Shown: piece by piece, positions 8,163 to 16,526 of the stretch
Layout of the letters: every line of letters begins with the position of its first letter
Position numbering within the stretch: the first letter of the stretch is position 1
Source: Kingella sp. (in: b-proteobacteria)
Lineage (GTDB): Bacteria; Pseudomonadota; Gammaproteobacteria; Burkholderiales; Neisseriaceae
DNA: 49,085 bases
Direction: 5' to 3'
Assembly: GCF_030527935.1 (NCBI RefSeq)
Contig: NZ_JAUMZV010000017.1
Coordinates: forward strand, 1 to 49,085
The notes under the pieces: generated by a model
What the model saw: only the letters and a program-made list of their open reading frames with translations
What the model was told of the DNA's origin: nothing
Database searches by the model: none
Program-made: the position numbers and the translations under genes

Positions 8163-9386
8163 CTACAAAAACGCTTCGTCAAACGGCTGCACCATCACGC
8201 TCGCCCCCGCTGCCAAATCGCCGCACTCTTGGGGCAATATCATATAAGCATTGGCTTGGCTCACGCCCAAAATGCGGTGGGAATCTTGCTTGCCTGCGGG
8301 GGCGGCTTGCCATGCGCCATCGCGGGTTTGGCTGATGATGGCGCGTTGAATATCGGCGCGTCCTGCGGCTTTGCGCACGGGGGCGGTTAAGGCAGCCTGA
8401 AAACGCAACGGCTGGGGACCGTGCGCCGCGCCCGCAATCTGCCAAAGGGCAGCGTGGATAAACACATCAAAGCCGACAAAGCCCGACACAGGATTACCCG
8501 GTAAACCAAAATACCACGCGCTGCCCAGTTGCCCGAACACAAAAGGTTTGCCCGGTTTCATGGCGACTTTGTAGTGATGAATCGTGCCCACTTGGGCAAC
8601 GGCTTGGCGCAAATAATCATAATCGCCCACCGACACGCCGCCCGATGTTATCACCACATCGCTTTGCTCGGCGGCTTGGTGCAGCATTTGCACGGTGGCG
8701 GCTAGGTTGTCGGGCAGCTTGCCCAAGTCAATGATGTCGGCGGGGCAATCGCGCAGCTTGCTGTGCAGCATGGGGCGATTGCTGTCGTAAATTTGATGCG
8801 CGGCGATGGGGCTGCCCGCTTCGGCAAGCTCGTTGCCTGTGGACAAAACGGCGATGCGCAGTTTGCGCTGCACCAGCACGCTGGCGATGCCTTGTGCGGC
8901 AAGCACCATGATGTCGGCGTGGCGAAGAATGCGCCCTGCGGTAAACAGCGTTTGCCCCGCTTGGATTTCTTCGCCCGCGTAGCGGATGTTGGCGGCGGCG
9001 GGCGCGTCTTGTTGCAGCACAATCTGGTCGCCATCGCGGGCAACGTTTTCTTGGATGATAACGGTGGTGCAGCAAGCGGGCACGGTTGCGCCTGTCATAA
9101 TGCGGATGCACTCGCCCGTTTTCAGGCTGCCTGTAAACGGCTTGCCCGCCGCAGATTCGCCAACGATTTTCAGGCTGCTGTGTGCGCTCGCGGCTTGCGG
9201 CAGCGCGTAGCCATCCATCGCAGAAACGTGGCTGCTGGGAATGGCAACGGGCGCAACCACATCTTGCGCCAACACGCGCCCAGCGGCTTGGGCAAGCGGC
9301 ACGCTTTCGCTGGCAAGGGCAAGCGGGCGGCGGGCGATGTGGTTTTGGATGATGGTTTGCAGTTCGGCAATCGGCGTGAGCGACAT
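8163..9386 (-). CDS. moeA: Molybdopterin molybdenumtransferase MoeA
   Basis: MoeA inserts molybdate into adenylylated molybdopterin. The 407-residue length is typical. Recognisable parts are ALAQAAGRVLAQDVVAP followed by SAMDGYAL near the N terminus, RIMTGATVP, the segment VLSTGNELAEAG, the MogA-like loop VVITSGGVSVGDYDYL near residue 250, and MKPGKPFVFG followed by GLPGNPVSGFV. Two DUS are translated in frame (GSLKTG near residue 108 and one near 330), which shows how this genome accommodates uptake sequences inside genes. It is the first gene of the minus-strand cofactor group, and the AT-rich region before 9386 may hold its promoter. Confidence 0.96.
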   Translation of the reverse strand: MSLTPIAELQTIIQNHIARRPLALASESVPLAQAAGRVLAQDVVAPVAIPSSHVSAMDGYALPQAASAHSSLKIVGESAAGKPFTGSLKTGECIRIMTGATVPACCTTVIIQENVARDGDQIVLQQDAPAAANIRYAGEEIQAGQTLFTAGRILRHADIMVLAAQGIASVLVQRKLRIAVLSTGNELAEAGSPIAAHQIYDSNRPMLHSKLRDCPADIIDLGKLPDNLAATVQMLHQAAEQSDVVITSGGVSVGDYDYLRQAVAQVGTIHHYKVAMKPGKPFVFGQLGSAWYFGLPGNPVSGFVGFDVFIHAALWQIAGAAHGPQPLRFQAALTAPVRKAAGRADIQRAIISQTRDGAWQAAPAGKQDSHRILGVSQANAYMILPQECGDLAAGASVMVQPFDEAFL

Positions 9387-9624
9387 GGTTGGCTTTCGTT
9401 TTGATGTGTAAGGGTTTGTTAGGATTTGTGTTGGGATTATAGTGGTTATGGCGGATGGGCGGGGTAGTTATTTTGGGGGATTTTTTTAGTCCATTTGTGT
9501 AAACGTTTTTGTTGTCCATTGCGCAAACCCAAAGGCAGCCTGAAAACGAGCGAAGCGAGTTTCAGCAAAGCTAAAACAGCATTTCAAATACGTTTTCAGG
9601 CTGCCTTTTAATTTCAAAACGTGT

Positions 9625-10086
9625 TCACTTAACCAAGCGCAGCGAAAACGGATAGCGGTACGCCGTGCCCTTGCTGGCCGCCAGCGCGGCAACAAGACAC
9701 AGCACAAAATTGGCAACCCACACCAGCCCAAACAGCAAAAAGCCAATCCCCACTATCATCAACGCGCACTACACAAACACCGCCAGCACCACAGTAATTT
9801 GAAAATTCAACGCTTCTTTGGTTTGGTCGTTCACAAAATCTTTGCCCGCCTTGTCTTTGTTCAGCAGCCACAAAACCAGCGGCGGCAAAAAGCCGAAAAA
9901 AGCCGACAGCAAATGCGCCAGCATGGCAACGTTTTTATCGTCTTGGCTGATGTTGCCGCTGCCTGTGTAGGGCGGCGACTGCATGGCTTCGCGCAAGGTT
10001 TGCTCGGCTTGGTGCAAGGTTTCTTGCACACCGTTGGATGGGTTTTCAGGCTGCTTGTTTGGGTTGGGTTGATTGGGGTCGGTCAT
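9625..10086 (-). pseudogene. DUF4870-type membrane protein interrupted by in-frame TAG
   Basis: The frame opens at 10086 (MTDPNQPNPNK) and runs 105 codons to a TAG at 9769-9771. The same frame then continues without another stop to TGA at 9625-9627. The part after TAG (CALMIVGIGFLLFGLVWV..., ending YRYPFSLRLVK) is exactly what a DUF4870 protein should have as its last membrane segment and C-terminal tail. The first part contains the typical MLAHLLSAFFGFLPPLVLWLL and DQTKEALNFQI segments. The complete protein would have 153 residues and three or four membrane helices. A single substitution, a sequencing error or readthrough would explain the stop. Function of the family is unknown. Confidence 0.85.
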
Positions 10087-10188
10087 GATATTTCCTTGTT
10101 TGTAAAATATAAAATAATTTCAGGCTGTCTAATCGCACAACATCAAAGCAGCCTGCGTAGCGTAGCGGAGTTGCGAAGCTAAATCGTG

Positions 10189-10737
10189 TTACCAATGGGT
10201 GGTAAACGCTTCTACATCGGTGTTTTTCGGCTCGGCAGGGCTGGGTTTATCCGCCGTGCCAATCATAATCAAGCCGATGATTTTTTCTTGCTCGCGGCAT
10301 TCAAATTCGCGCTGCAACACGGGCGAGTTCACCCACAAGCCTGTTATCCAAACATTATCAAAGCCTTGCGCTTGCGAAGCGAGCTGGATGGCATAAGCCG
10401 CGCACGCCGCGCTCATCTGCTGTTCCCATTCGGGCTTGCCTTCTTTGGGGCTGGCAATCACGGCAATCACCAGCGGGGCAAAGTTGCCCACTTTCTCGGC
10501 TTTTTCCAGCGTTTTTTCGCCCATGTTGAGCGTAATCGCCGTTTCGCGTAAGGCAGCCTGAAAACGCTGTTTGCCTTCATCGCTTTGGATAACCACAAAC
10601 CGCCAAGGGGTTAAATTGCCGTGGTCGGGCACTTGGCTGGCGGCTTGCAAAATGCTGTCTAATTGCAATTCATCGGGCGCAGGCGCGCGCAGGCTTTTGT
10701 TGGAACGGCGGGTGGTAAGCAGGTCTAGGGTGTCCAT
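10189..10737 (-). CDS. Nitroreductase family protein (YdjA-like)
   Basis: This 182-residue protein belongs to the small FMN-dependent nitroreductases. The N-terminal TTRRSNKSLRAPAP carries the FMN phosphate-binding arginines. VPDHGNLTPWRFVVIQ is the family's second conserved block. QGFDNVWITGLW followed by GLIMIGTADKPSP forms the C-terminal flavin-binding region. The closest well-known relative in architecture is E. coli YdjA. It probably acts as a homodimer and reduces nitro or quinone-like compounds with NAD(P)H, but the natural substrate cannot be predicted. A DUS is read in frame as FQAA near residue 60. It stands alone, with repeat-rich spacers on both sides. Confidence 0.85.
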   Translation of the reverse strand: MDTLDLLTTRRSNKSLRAPAPDELQLDSILQAASQVPDHGNLTPWRFVVIQSDEGKQRFQAALRETAITLNMGEKTLEKAEKVGNFAPLVIAVIASPKEGKPEWEQQMSAACAAYAIQLASQAQGFDNVWITGLWVNSPVLQREFECREQEKIIGLIMIGTADKPSPAEPKNTDVEAFTTHW

Positions 10738-10861
10738 GTTTTTCCTTTCAAATGATGTGGATGGGAAGCGCGATTATACGCGATTGAGATGGCGGGGGCG
10801 GGGAATAGGCAGCCTGAAAAATAAAATCTATTGAACGCCGCCCAATTTTGTTAAAATTACA

Positions 10862-10975
10862 AAACTTGTGCAAAGTTTCCGCGCACGCTGCACGCTGATG
10901 CTGATGGTTTGCGAAATAACCACGCAGCCAAGATGCGTGAGCCACCGCGCAGAGATTTTGAACAGGTTTTGAACG
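10862..10975. repeat. Degenerate copy of the second inverted-repeat element
   Basis: Segments such as AACCACGCAGCCAAGATGCGTGAG and GAGATTTTGAACAGGTT match the element at 22193-22353 in order, but the left end is poorly preserved. It lies just upstream of the copper-storage gene at 11028. Boundaries are approximate. Confidence 0.5.
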
Positions 10976-11027
10976 CTTGCAACGCATTGGCAAGCCATTT
11001 AATCATATTTTCACATAAGGAAAACCC

Positions 11028-11486
11028 ATGAACCGTCGTACCGTATTGAGCGCAGGCGCAGCCCTTGCTTTAACCGCTGTGGCTTCTGCCAAAACCGACA
11101 CCCAAAAAGCTGAACACGCCCATCACCACGACCACGGTGCACACGCCGCCAGCAGCAACCCCTATGCCGCCGTACAACAATCTGCCGCCGCTTGCCACGC
11201 CGCAGGCTTGGCGTGCATCGCCCATTGCATCCGCTTGCTGTCCGCAGGCGACACCAGCATGAAAGACTGCGCCGCCAAATCCAACCAAATGACCGCGCTG
11301 TGCGGCGCGATGGAAAACCTTGCCGCGCAACGCTCATCTTTGGTGCGCGAATTGGCAAAAGTGTGCGCCAAAGCCTGCCGTGAATGCGCCGAAGCGTGCA
11401 AACCCCACGCCACCCACCACGCCGAATGCAAAGCCTGCTACGAAGCCTGCTTGGAATGCGCCGCGCAATGTGAAAAATTGGCATAA
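11028..11486 (+). CDS. Exported four-helix-bundle copper-storage protein (Csp1-like)
   Basis: This 152-residue protein starts MNRRTVLSAGAALALTAVASA, which has the twin arginines and weakly hydrophobic core of a Tat signal peptide. A His-rich linker (HAHHHDHGAH) follows. The mature part holds 14 cysteines, many spaced CxxxC along predicted helices (for example CAKAC and CRECAEAC). This is the pattern of Csp proteins, in which Cys residues line the core of a four-helix bundle and bind many Cu(I) ions. Export as a folded protein fits Csp1 rather than cytosolic Csp3. It probably stores or detoxifies copper in the periplasm. An AAGGAAAA ribosome binding site precedes the ATG. Confidence 0.85.
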   Translation: MNRRTVLSAGAALALTAVASAKTDTQKAEHAHHHDHGAHAASSNPYAAVQQSAAACHAAGLACIAHCIRLLSAGDTSMKDCAAKSNQMTALCGAMENLAAQRSSLVRELAKVCAKACRECAEACKPHATHHAECKACYEACLECAAQCEKLA

Positions 11487-11500
11487 GGCAGCCTGAAAAA

Positions 11501-11534
11501 TAAAACCGTTTGGTGTGATGCCAAACAGTTTTTT
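11501..11534 (+). terminator. Rho-independent terminator after the copper-storage gene
   Basis: AAAACCGTTTGG and CCAAACAGTTTTTTG form a stem with a T run. The same stem sequence recurs at 20475 and 32632, each time next to DUS copies. Confidence 0.8.
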
Positions 11535-11587
11535 GTTGGGGATGGGGTTTCAGGCTGCCTAATCTGTACCCAAAGCAGCCTGCCCCC

Positions 11588-13639
11588 CTACTCCGTATAC
11601 CGCGCCAACAGCGTCTCCTGTATCCCCGCTTCATCCCCATCCGCCACAATCCGCGTGTAGCTGCCATCGCCGTGCATTTGCCACGCTTTCACATTATCGC
11701 GCAACGCCAGCAGCAAGCCTTCTTCTATCACGCGCTGTTTCAGCGCAGGCAGCTCAATCGGCGTGCAGGTTTCAATGCGGCTAAAAAAGTTGCGCCCCAT
11801 CCAATCCGCGCTAGAAATAAACACATTTTCCGCGCCATCGTTGTAAAAATAATAAACCCGCGCGTGTTCCAGCAGCCGCCCAATAATAGAGCGCACGCGA
11901 ATGTTCTCCGACAGCCCCGCCACTTGCGGGCGCAACGCGCACATCCCGCGCACAATCAAATCAATCTGCACCCCCGCCGCGCTGGCGGCATACAACGCTT
12001 CAATCACTTGCGGCTCAATCAGCGAGTTGAGCTTGGCGATAATCCGCGCAGGCTTGCCGTTTTTCGCGTTTTCGGTTTCGCGGGCGATACTGTCCATAAT
12101 CATTTTGTGCAGCGTAAACGGGCTTTGGTAGATTTTTTTCAACTTGTTCGCCTGCCCCAAACCCGTGATTTCCATAAATAATGTGTTGATGTCGCGCGTG
12201 ATGGCGGTGTTGGCAGTGAGCAAGCCAAAATCGGTGTAAATGCGCGATGTGCCTTGGTGATAATTGCCCGTGCCCAGATGCGCATAGGTTTTCAGGCTGC
12301 CTTGCTCGCGGCGAATCACCAACGCCATTTTGGCGTGCACCTTGTAGCCAAACACGCCATAAACCACGTGCGCGCCCGCGTCTTCCAGCTTGGTTGCCCA
12401 CGAAACATTGTTCGCTTCGTCAAACCGCGCCATCAATTCCACCACCACGGTTACTTGCTTGCCCGCCAACGCCGCCGCCATCAAAGCGCGCGCCAGCTCC
12501 GAATGGCTGCCCGTGCGGTAAATCGTCATTTTAATCGCCACCACATCGGGGTCGTGCGCCGCATCGCGGATAAATTTCACAATCGGCTCAAACGATTGAT
12601 ACGGATGATGCAGCAAAATATCACCCTTGGCGATTTCGTCCAGCAGCGAAGTGGCTTTGCGCAAGGCGCGTGGATACTGCGGCGTAAACGGCGCAAACTT
12701 CAAATCGGGGCGGTTCACCATGTCAGGCACAGAAATCAGCCGCACCAAATTCACAGGGCCTTCCACTTGATACAACTCATCGCGCGTGAGCTTAAACTGT
12801 TCCAGCAAAAATTGGCTAATATAATCAGGACATTGGTCGGCAATTTCCAGCCGCACGCCGTCGCCAAAATCGCGGTCGCGCAATTCGTTTTGAATCGCCG
12901 TGCGCAGGTTGCTCAAATCGTCTTCTTCCACCGTCAAATCGCTGTCGCGCGTTAAGCGAAACTGATGGCAGCCTTTCACCGTCATGCCGCGAAACAGCTT
13001 GTACACATATTCATGCACAATGGACGACAAAAACACAAAGCCATCCTTGCCATCGCAAATGCTTTCAGGCAGCCGAATTGCGCGGGGCAAAATGCGCGGC
13101 GCTTGCACGATTGCCATGCCCGAAGCGCGTCCAAACGCATCCTTTCCATCCAGTTCCACCACAAAATTCAACGACTTATTCAGCGGGCGCGGAAACGGAT
13201 GCGAGGCATCCAAGCCAATCGGCGTGAGAATCGGCAGCAGCTCGCGGTTGAAATAATCTTCAATCCATTCGCGCTGCTCATTGTTCCATTGCTTGCGGCG
13301 GTAAAACACGATATTTTCTTCGGCAAGCGCAGGCAGCAATTCTCGGTTAAATATTTGATATTGCTCTTGAATAATCGCATGCGCTTCTTCGGCAACACGG
13401 GCGATGGTTTCGCTGGGCGTTTGCCCCGATTGGAACACTTGCGTGGGGTTGGTGCGTTGCTCGCGACGCAAATACGCCATGCGCACTTCAAAAAATTCAT
13501 CCAAATTAGACGACACGATGCACAAAAAACGCAGCCGCTCCAACAGCGGCACGCGCGGGTCTTGCGCTTGCGCCAGCACGCGGCGGTTAAACGCCAGCAG
13601 CGAAAGTTCGCGGCAAAGAATGTGAGCAGATTGCGGCAT
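11588..13639 (-). CDS. ppk1: Polyphosphate kinase 1
   Basis: PPK1 reversibly polymerises the terminal phosphate of ATP into inorganic polyphosphate at the inner membrane. The protein has 683 residues, the normal size. The N domain begins RELSLLAFNRRVLAQA. The central part has FLCIVSSNLDEFFEVRMA. The catalytic phospholipase D-like domain shows IKMTIYRTGSHSELARAL and GYKVHAKMALVIRRE with the phosphorylated His, and the second half has a similar site near SADWMGRNFFSRIE. A DUS is used in frame as GSLKTYAHLGTGNYH. It is transcribed alone towards the copper-storage gene, so the two genes converge. Confidence 0.96.
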   Translation of the reverse strand: MPQSAHILCRELSLLAFNRRVLAQAQDPRVPLLERLRFLCIVSSNLDEFFEVRMAYLRREQRTNPTQVFQSGQTPSETIARVAEEAHAIIQEQYQIFNRELLPALAEENIVFYRRKQWNNEQREWIEDYFNRELLPILTPIGLDASHPFPRPLNKSLNFVVELDGKDAFGRASGMAIVQAPRILPRAIRLPESICDGKDGFVFLSSIVHEYVYKLFRGMTVKGCHQFRLTRDSDLTVEEDDLSNLRTAIQNELRDRDFGDGVRLEIADQCPDYISQFLLEQFKLTRDELYQVEGPVNLVRLISVPDMVNRPDLKFAPFTPQYPRALRKATSLLDEIAKGDILLHHPYQSFEPIVKFIRDAAHDPDVVAIKMTIYRTGSHSELARALMAAALAGKQVTVVVELMARFDEANNVSWATKLEDAGAHVVYGVFGYKVHAKMALVIRREQGSLKTYAHLGTGNYHQGTSRIYTDFGLLTANTAITRDINTLFMEITGLGQANKLKKIYQSPFTLHKMIMDSIARETENAKNGKPARIIAKLNSLIEPQVIEALYAASAAGVQIDLIVRGMCALRPQVAGLSENIRVRSIIGRLLEHARVYYFYNDGAENVFISSADWMGRNFFSRIETCTPIELPALKQRVIEEGLLLALRDNVKAWQMHGDGSYTRIVADGDEAGIQETLLARYTE

Positions 13640-13841
13640 GGTTTATTCCTTGATGTGGGTGTGAATAATGGGTTGGATTATAACGCTTTTTGTGTTTCAG
13701 GCTGCCTTTGGGGATTAGGCAGCCTGAAAACGGGTTGATGGATGAACGCTGGGCATCTAATCATAAAGCGCAATAGCGTTTTAGCGATGCCGAACTGCGT
13801 TTCACAGGCTGCCTAATCCCCAAAGGCAGCCTGAAAACCGC

Positions 13842-14468
13842 TTACTCAAAACATCGCTCATACAACGGCAACAACGCCTGCACCTGCGCCACAATCCAAG
13901 CCACGCTGTCCACGCCGTCCAAATCATCGCGCTCAACGTGTCGCCCGATGCAGAAAAAATCATCCGCATCGCGCAGCGTCAAAGCATTTTCAGGCTGCCT
14001 ATTGAGCGGCGCATAGTCGGCATACTCATTCTCGCTGCCATGCCACACATCAAAATCGCCAAACGCGCCCGCATCCAAACCATCCAGCCATTGATTGTAT
14101 TGCGGCAGCGCAATGGTGGAGCGGTCAGCCTTGTAGCAATGCCAATCCAGCGACACGGTTAAACGGCGGCGGTTAAGCAAAATAGACAAAATCGCCGCAT
14201 CGTTGGCGTGCTGGGCGTATTTAAAAAACGCAAAAAAATGCGCCCGCACCTGCCAGCCATTGCACCAACGCTCAATATGCGGCGGCGCAAAGCGCGGATT
14301 ATCCCGCGCCAGCCGTTCAGCCACCTGCTCAATCACGCTGCGCCAATCCTGCCACGCCGCTTTGTAATCCGCTTTAAGCTGTGGGATGGTTTCGGGCGCG
14401 TATTTTTTCAACTGCGCAAATTGGAAAAACGGGCGATTAAACAAATCACAATGGCGCGATGTGAGCAT
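13842..14468 (-). CDS. HI_0552-like protein of unknown function
   Basis: This soluble protein of 208 residues is rich in Trp, Tyr and Phe, with no signal peptide and no membrane segment. It resembles the family named after Haemophilus HI_0552, annotated in databases as G6PD_bact although it is unrelated to classical glucose-6-phosphate dehydrogenase. Characteristic stretches are FNRPFFQFAQLKKYAPET at the start, WCNGWQVRAHFFAFFKYAQ in the middle and VSLDWHCYKADRS. I place it from memory of that family, so the name is moderate-confidence and no reaction should be inferred. A DUS appears in frame as RQPEN near residue 156. Confidence 0.55.
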   Translation of the reverse strand: MLTSRHCDLFNRPFFQFAQLKKYAPETIPQLKADYKAAWQDWRSVIEQVAERLARDNPRFAPPHIERWCNGWQVRAHFFAFFKYAQHANDAAILSILLNRRRLTVSLDWHCYKADRSTIALPQYNQWLDGLDAGAFGDFDVWHGSENEYADYAPLNRQPENALTLRDADDFFCIGRHVERDDLDGVDSVAWIVAQVQALLPLYERCFE

Positions 14469-14516
14469 AACTTATCCTTTAAAGGCAGCCTGAAAACTTT
14501 GCAAAACCTGTAACCG

Positions 14517-14606
14517 ATGGAGCGTCGGCGGCTCGCCGACATTTTGAAAAATCAGTAATGCTATGTTTAATAAGTGTTGGCGACGAGCCGTCGCTGCTCC
14601 ATTTTA
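14517..14606. repeat. Paired GTCGGCGGCTCGCCGAC / GGCGACGAGCCGTCGCC repeat
   Basis: Two short palindromes, each inside a GAGCG or CGCTC context, sit about 50 bases apart and face each other, next to a DUS half-site. The same pair occurs at about 21048-21136 and 28922-29006, with single arms elsewhere. Confidence 0.7.
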
Positions 14607-14699
14607 GGTTTCAGGCTGTTGTTAGGGTTTTTGCAAAGGTTTAAGCCTGAAAATCACAAATGCAAAAAAACCGCATCAAACAATGCGGTTCAAGATAAT

Positions 14700-14775
14700 G
14701 GGGTGGCTGATGGGGCTCGAACCCACGACAACCGGAATCACAATCCGGGGCTCTACCAACTGAGCTACAGCCACC
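14700..14775 (-). tRNA. tRNA-His (GTG)
   Basis: The minus strand gives a full cloverleaf with acceptor GTGGCTG/CAGCCAC, the extra 5' G of histidine tRNAs opposite C73, anticodon GTG in the loop TTGTGAT, T-loop GGTTCGAGCC and an encoded CCA end. It heads a cluster of three tRNA genes on one strand. Confidence 0.95.
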
Positions 14776-14805
14776 ACTAGGAGAACAATGATGAGCAAAA
14801 CGAAA

Positions 14806-14879
14806 CGCGCCCGACAGGAATCGAACCTGTAACCCCCGACTTAGAAGGTCGGTGCTCTATCCAGTTGAGCTACGGGCAC
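14806..14879 (-). tRNA. tRNA-Arg (TCT)
   Basis: The minus strand has acceptor GTGCCCG/CGGGCGC, anticodon loop CTTCTAA giving TCT, and T-loop GGTTCGATTCC. The bases after the discriminator are TTT, so CCA seems not to be encoded. Confidence 0.93.
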
Positions 14880-14902
14880 ATAAAAACTATCGGACTAAAT
14901 AA

Positions 14903-14980
14903 TGGTCGGGGCGGTGGGATTCGAACTCACGACCCTCTGCTCCCAAAGCAGATGCGCTAACCGGGCTGCGCTACGCCCCG
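14903..14980 (-). tRNA. tRNA-Pro (TGG)
   Basis: The minus strand has acceptor CGGGGCG/CGCCCCG, anticodon loop TTTGGGA giving TGG, T-loop GAGTTCGAATCC, and an encoded CCA. It is the first of the three tRNA genes in transcription order. Confidence 0.95.
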
Positions 14981-15173
14981 ACTGAAAGACGCGAAGTATA
15001 AAGACGGGCGAAAATTCAGTCAAGATACAAAAGCCCTGTTCATCCAAGCTGCCTTGTTTTTATTCAAAATATTTTTTAATGCGGTTTATTTATGCCCATC
15101 ATTTCCCCGTATTTTGCCCAAATAATCGTATAATCGCGCCCGTTTCTATTTTTACTGCCCACGAGTAAACACC

Positions 15174-16313
15174 ATGAAAATCTCCGCCAACTTTGATGCA
15201 GGCAGCATCTGCGTAACCGATTTATCCAACCCATCGCACATCCGCTTGGCTTTGCGCCCCGACGCCGCTGCCGACTTCAAACAATGGTTTTATTTTCGCT
15301 TGCAAGGCGCGGCGTACACGCATTGCGTGATGCATTTTGAAAACGCTGCCGATGCTGCCTATCCCGAAGGCTGGGATGGCTATCAAGCCGTTGCTTCTTA
15401 CGACCGCCAAAACTGGTTTCGCGTGCCCACGCAATATGAAAACGGCGAACTCATCATCAACCATACGCCGCTTGCCAACAGCATTTATTATGCCTACTTT
15501 GAGCCTTATTCCAGCGAGCAGCATTTGAACTTGCTGGGCGAAGCGCAAGGCAGCGGCTTGTGCCAAATTGAAGATTTGGGCAGCACCATCCAAGGGCGCG
15601 ACATCAATCTGCTCACCGTTGGCAACCAAGTGGACAGCGATTTGAAGATTTGGGTGATTGCGCGGCAGCATCCGGGGGAAACGATGGCGGAATGGTTTAT
15701 GGAAGGCTTTTTGTCGCGCTTGCTTGACCATCAAGACCCTACGGCGCGCAAATTGTTAGACAAAGCCACGTTCTACATTGTGCCCAATATGAACCCCGAT
15801 GGCGCGGCGTTGGGCAATTTGCGCACCAACGCGGCGGGCGCGAACCTGAACCGCGAATGGCAAAACCCCAGCGTGGCGCGCAGCCCCGAAGTGTTTTTTG
15901 TGCGCGAGAAAATGCACGAAACGGGCGTGGATTTGTTTTTGGACATCCACGGCGATGAGAGCATTCCTTATATTTTTGTGGCGGGCACGGAAGGCGTGCC
16001 GAACTACACCAGCCGCATCGCCGCGCTGGAAACGTTGTTTAAAACGGCTTTTCAGGCTGCCTCTCCCGATTTTCAAACCGTGCATGGCTATGAAAAAGAC
16101 CATTTTGGCGATGCCAATTTAACCCTTGCCACTAATTATGTGGGCAACACGTTTGGCTGCTTGGCGTACACGCTGGAAATGCCGTTTAAAGACAACGACA
16201 ATTTGCCCGATGATGATTTTGGCTGGAATGGGCAACGCTCGCTGCGCTTGGGCGAAAGCATTTTGAGCGCGGTGCTGGCGGTGGCGAATGAATTGCATCG
16301 GGAGAGCGTATAA
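15174..16313 (+). CDS. M14-family metallocarboxypeptidase (cytosolic type)
   Basis: This 379-residue zinc peptidase has no signal peptide. The first 120 residues form the beta-rich N-terminal domain typical of bacterial relatives of cytosolic carboxypeptidases. The catalytic domain has the zinc ligands in RQHPGETMAEW (His and Glu, residues 166-169) and LFLDIHGDE (His near 258). NPDGAALGNLRTN and GANLNREW hold substrate-binding residues, and the general-base Glu is in YTLEMPF near residue 330. It probably removes C-terminal residues from cytoplasmic peptides or proteins. The substrate is unknown. A DUS is encoded in frame as FQAA near residue 290. It follows the tRNA cluster, transcribed away from it. 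Confidence 0.9.
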   Translation: MKISANFDAGSICVTDLSNPSHIRLALRPDAAADFKQWFYFRLQGAAYTHCVMHFENAADAAYPEGWDGYQAVASYDRQNWFRVPTQYENGELIINHTPLANSIYYAYFEPYSSEQHLNLLGEAQGSGLCQIEDLGSTIQGRDINLLTVGNQVDSDLKIWVIARQHPGETMAEWFMEGFLSRLLDHQDPTARKLLDKATFYIVPNMNPDGAALGNLRTNAAGANLNREWQNPSVARSPEVFFVREKMHETGVDLFLDIHGDESIPYIFVAGTEGVPNYTSRIAALETLFKTAFQAASPDFQTVHGYEKDHFGDANLTLATNYVGNTFGCLAYTLEMPFKDNDNLPDDDFGWNGQRSLRLGESILSAVLAVANELHRESV

Positions 16314-16321
16314 CACGCGAT

Positions 16322-16363
16322 AAGGCAGCCTGAAATCCTGCTTGGCGCTTTCAGGCTGCCTTT
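16322..16363 (+). terminator. DUS inverted-pair terminator
   Basis: AAGGCAGCCTGAAA and TTTCAGGCTGCCTTTA face each other nine bases after the M14 peptidase stop. Confidence 0.7.
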
Positions 16364-16526
16364 AAGCGGCTGGTTTAACCGCTGTGCCAATCCAAACACT
16401 CAAAACAAAATTCCCCCAACCCAATAGGCAGCCTGAAAACAGATAAACCGATTTTCGCCCAACCAAACTACATCAAACCCATTTTCAGGCTGCCTACCAC
16501 CATTTAACCCTAAAACCACACAAACC

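Noticed and set aside
8163..9519. Several long open frames overlapping moeA on both strands
   Set aside because: They are shadows of the G+C-rich moeA gene and have Arg/Pro-rich compositions typical of wrong frames.
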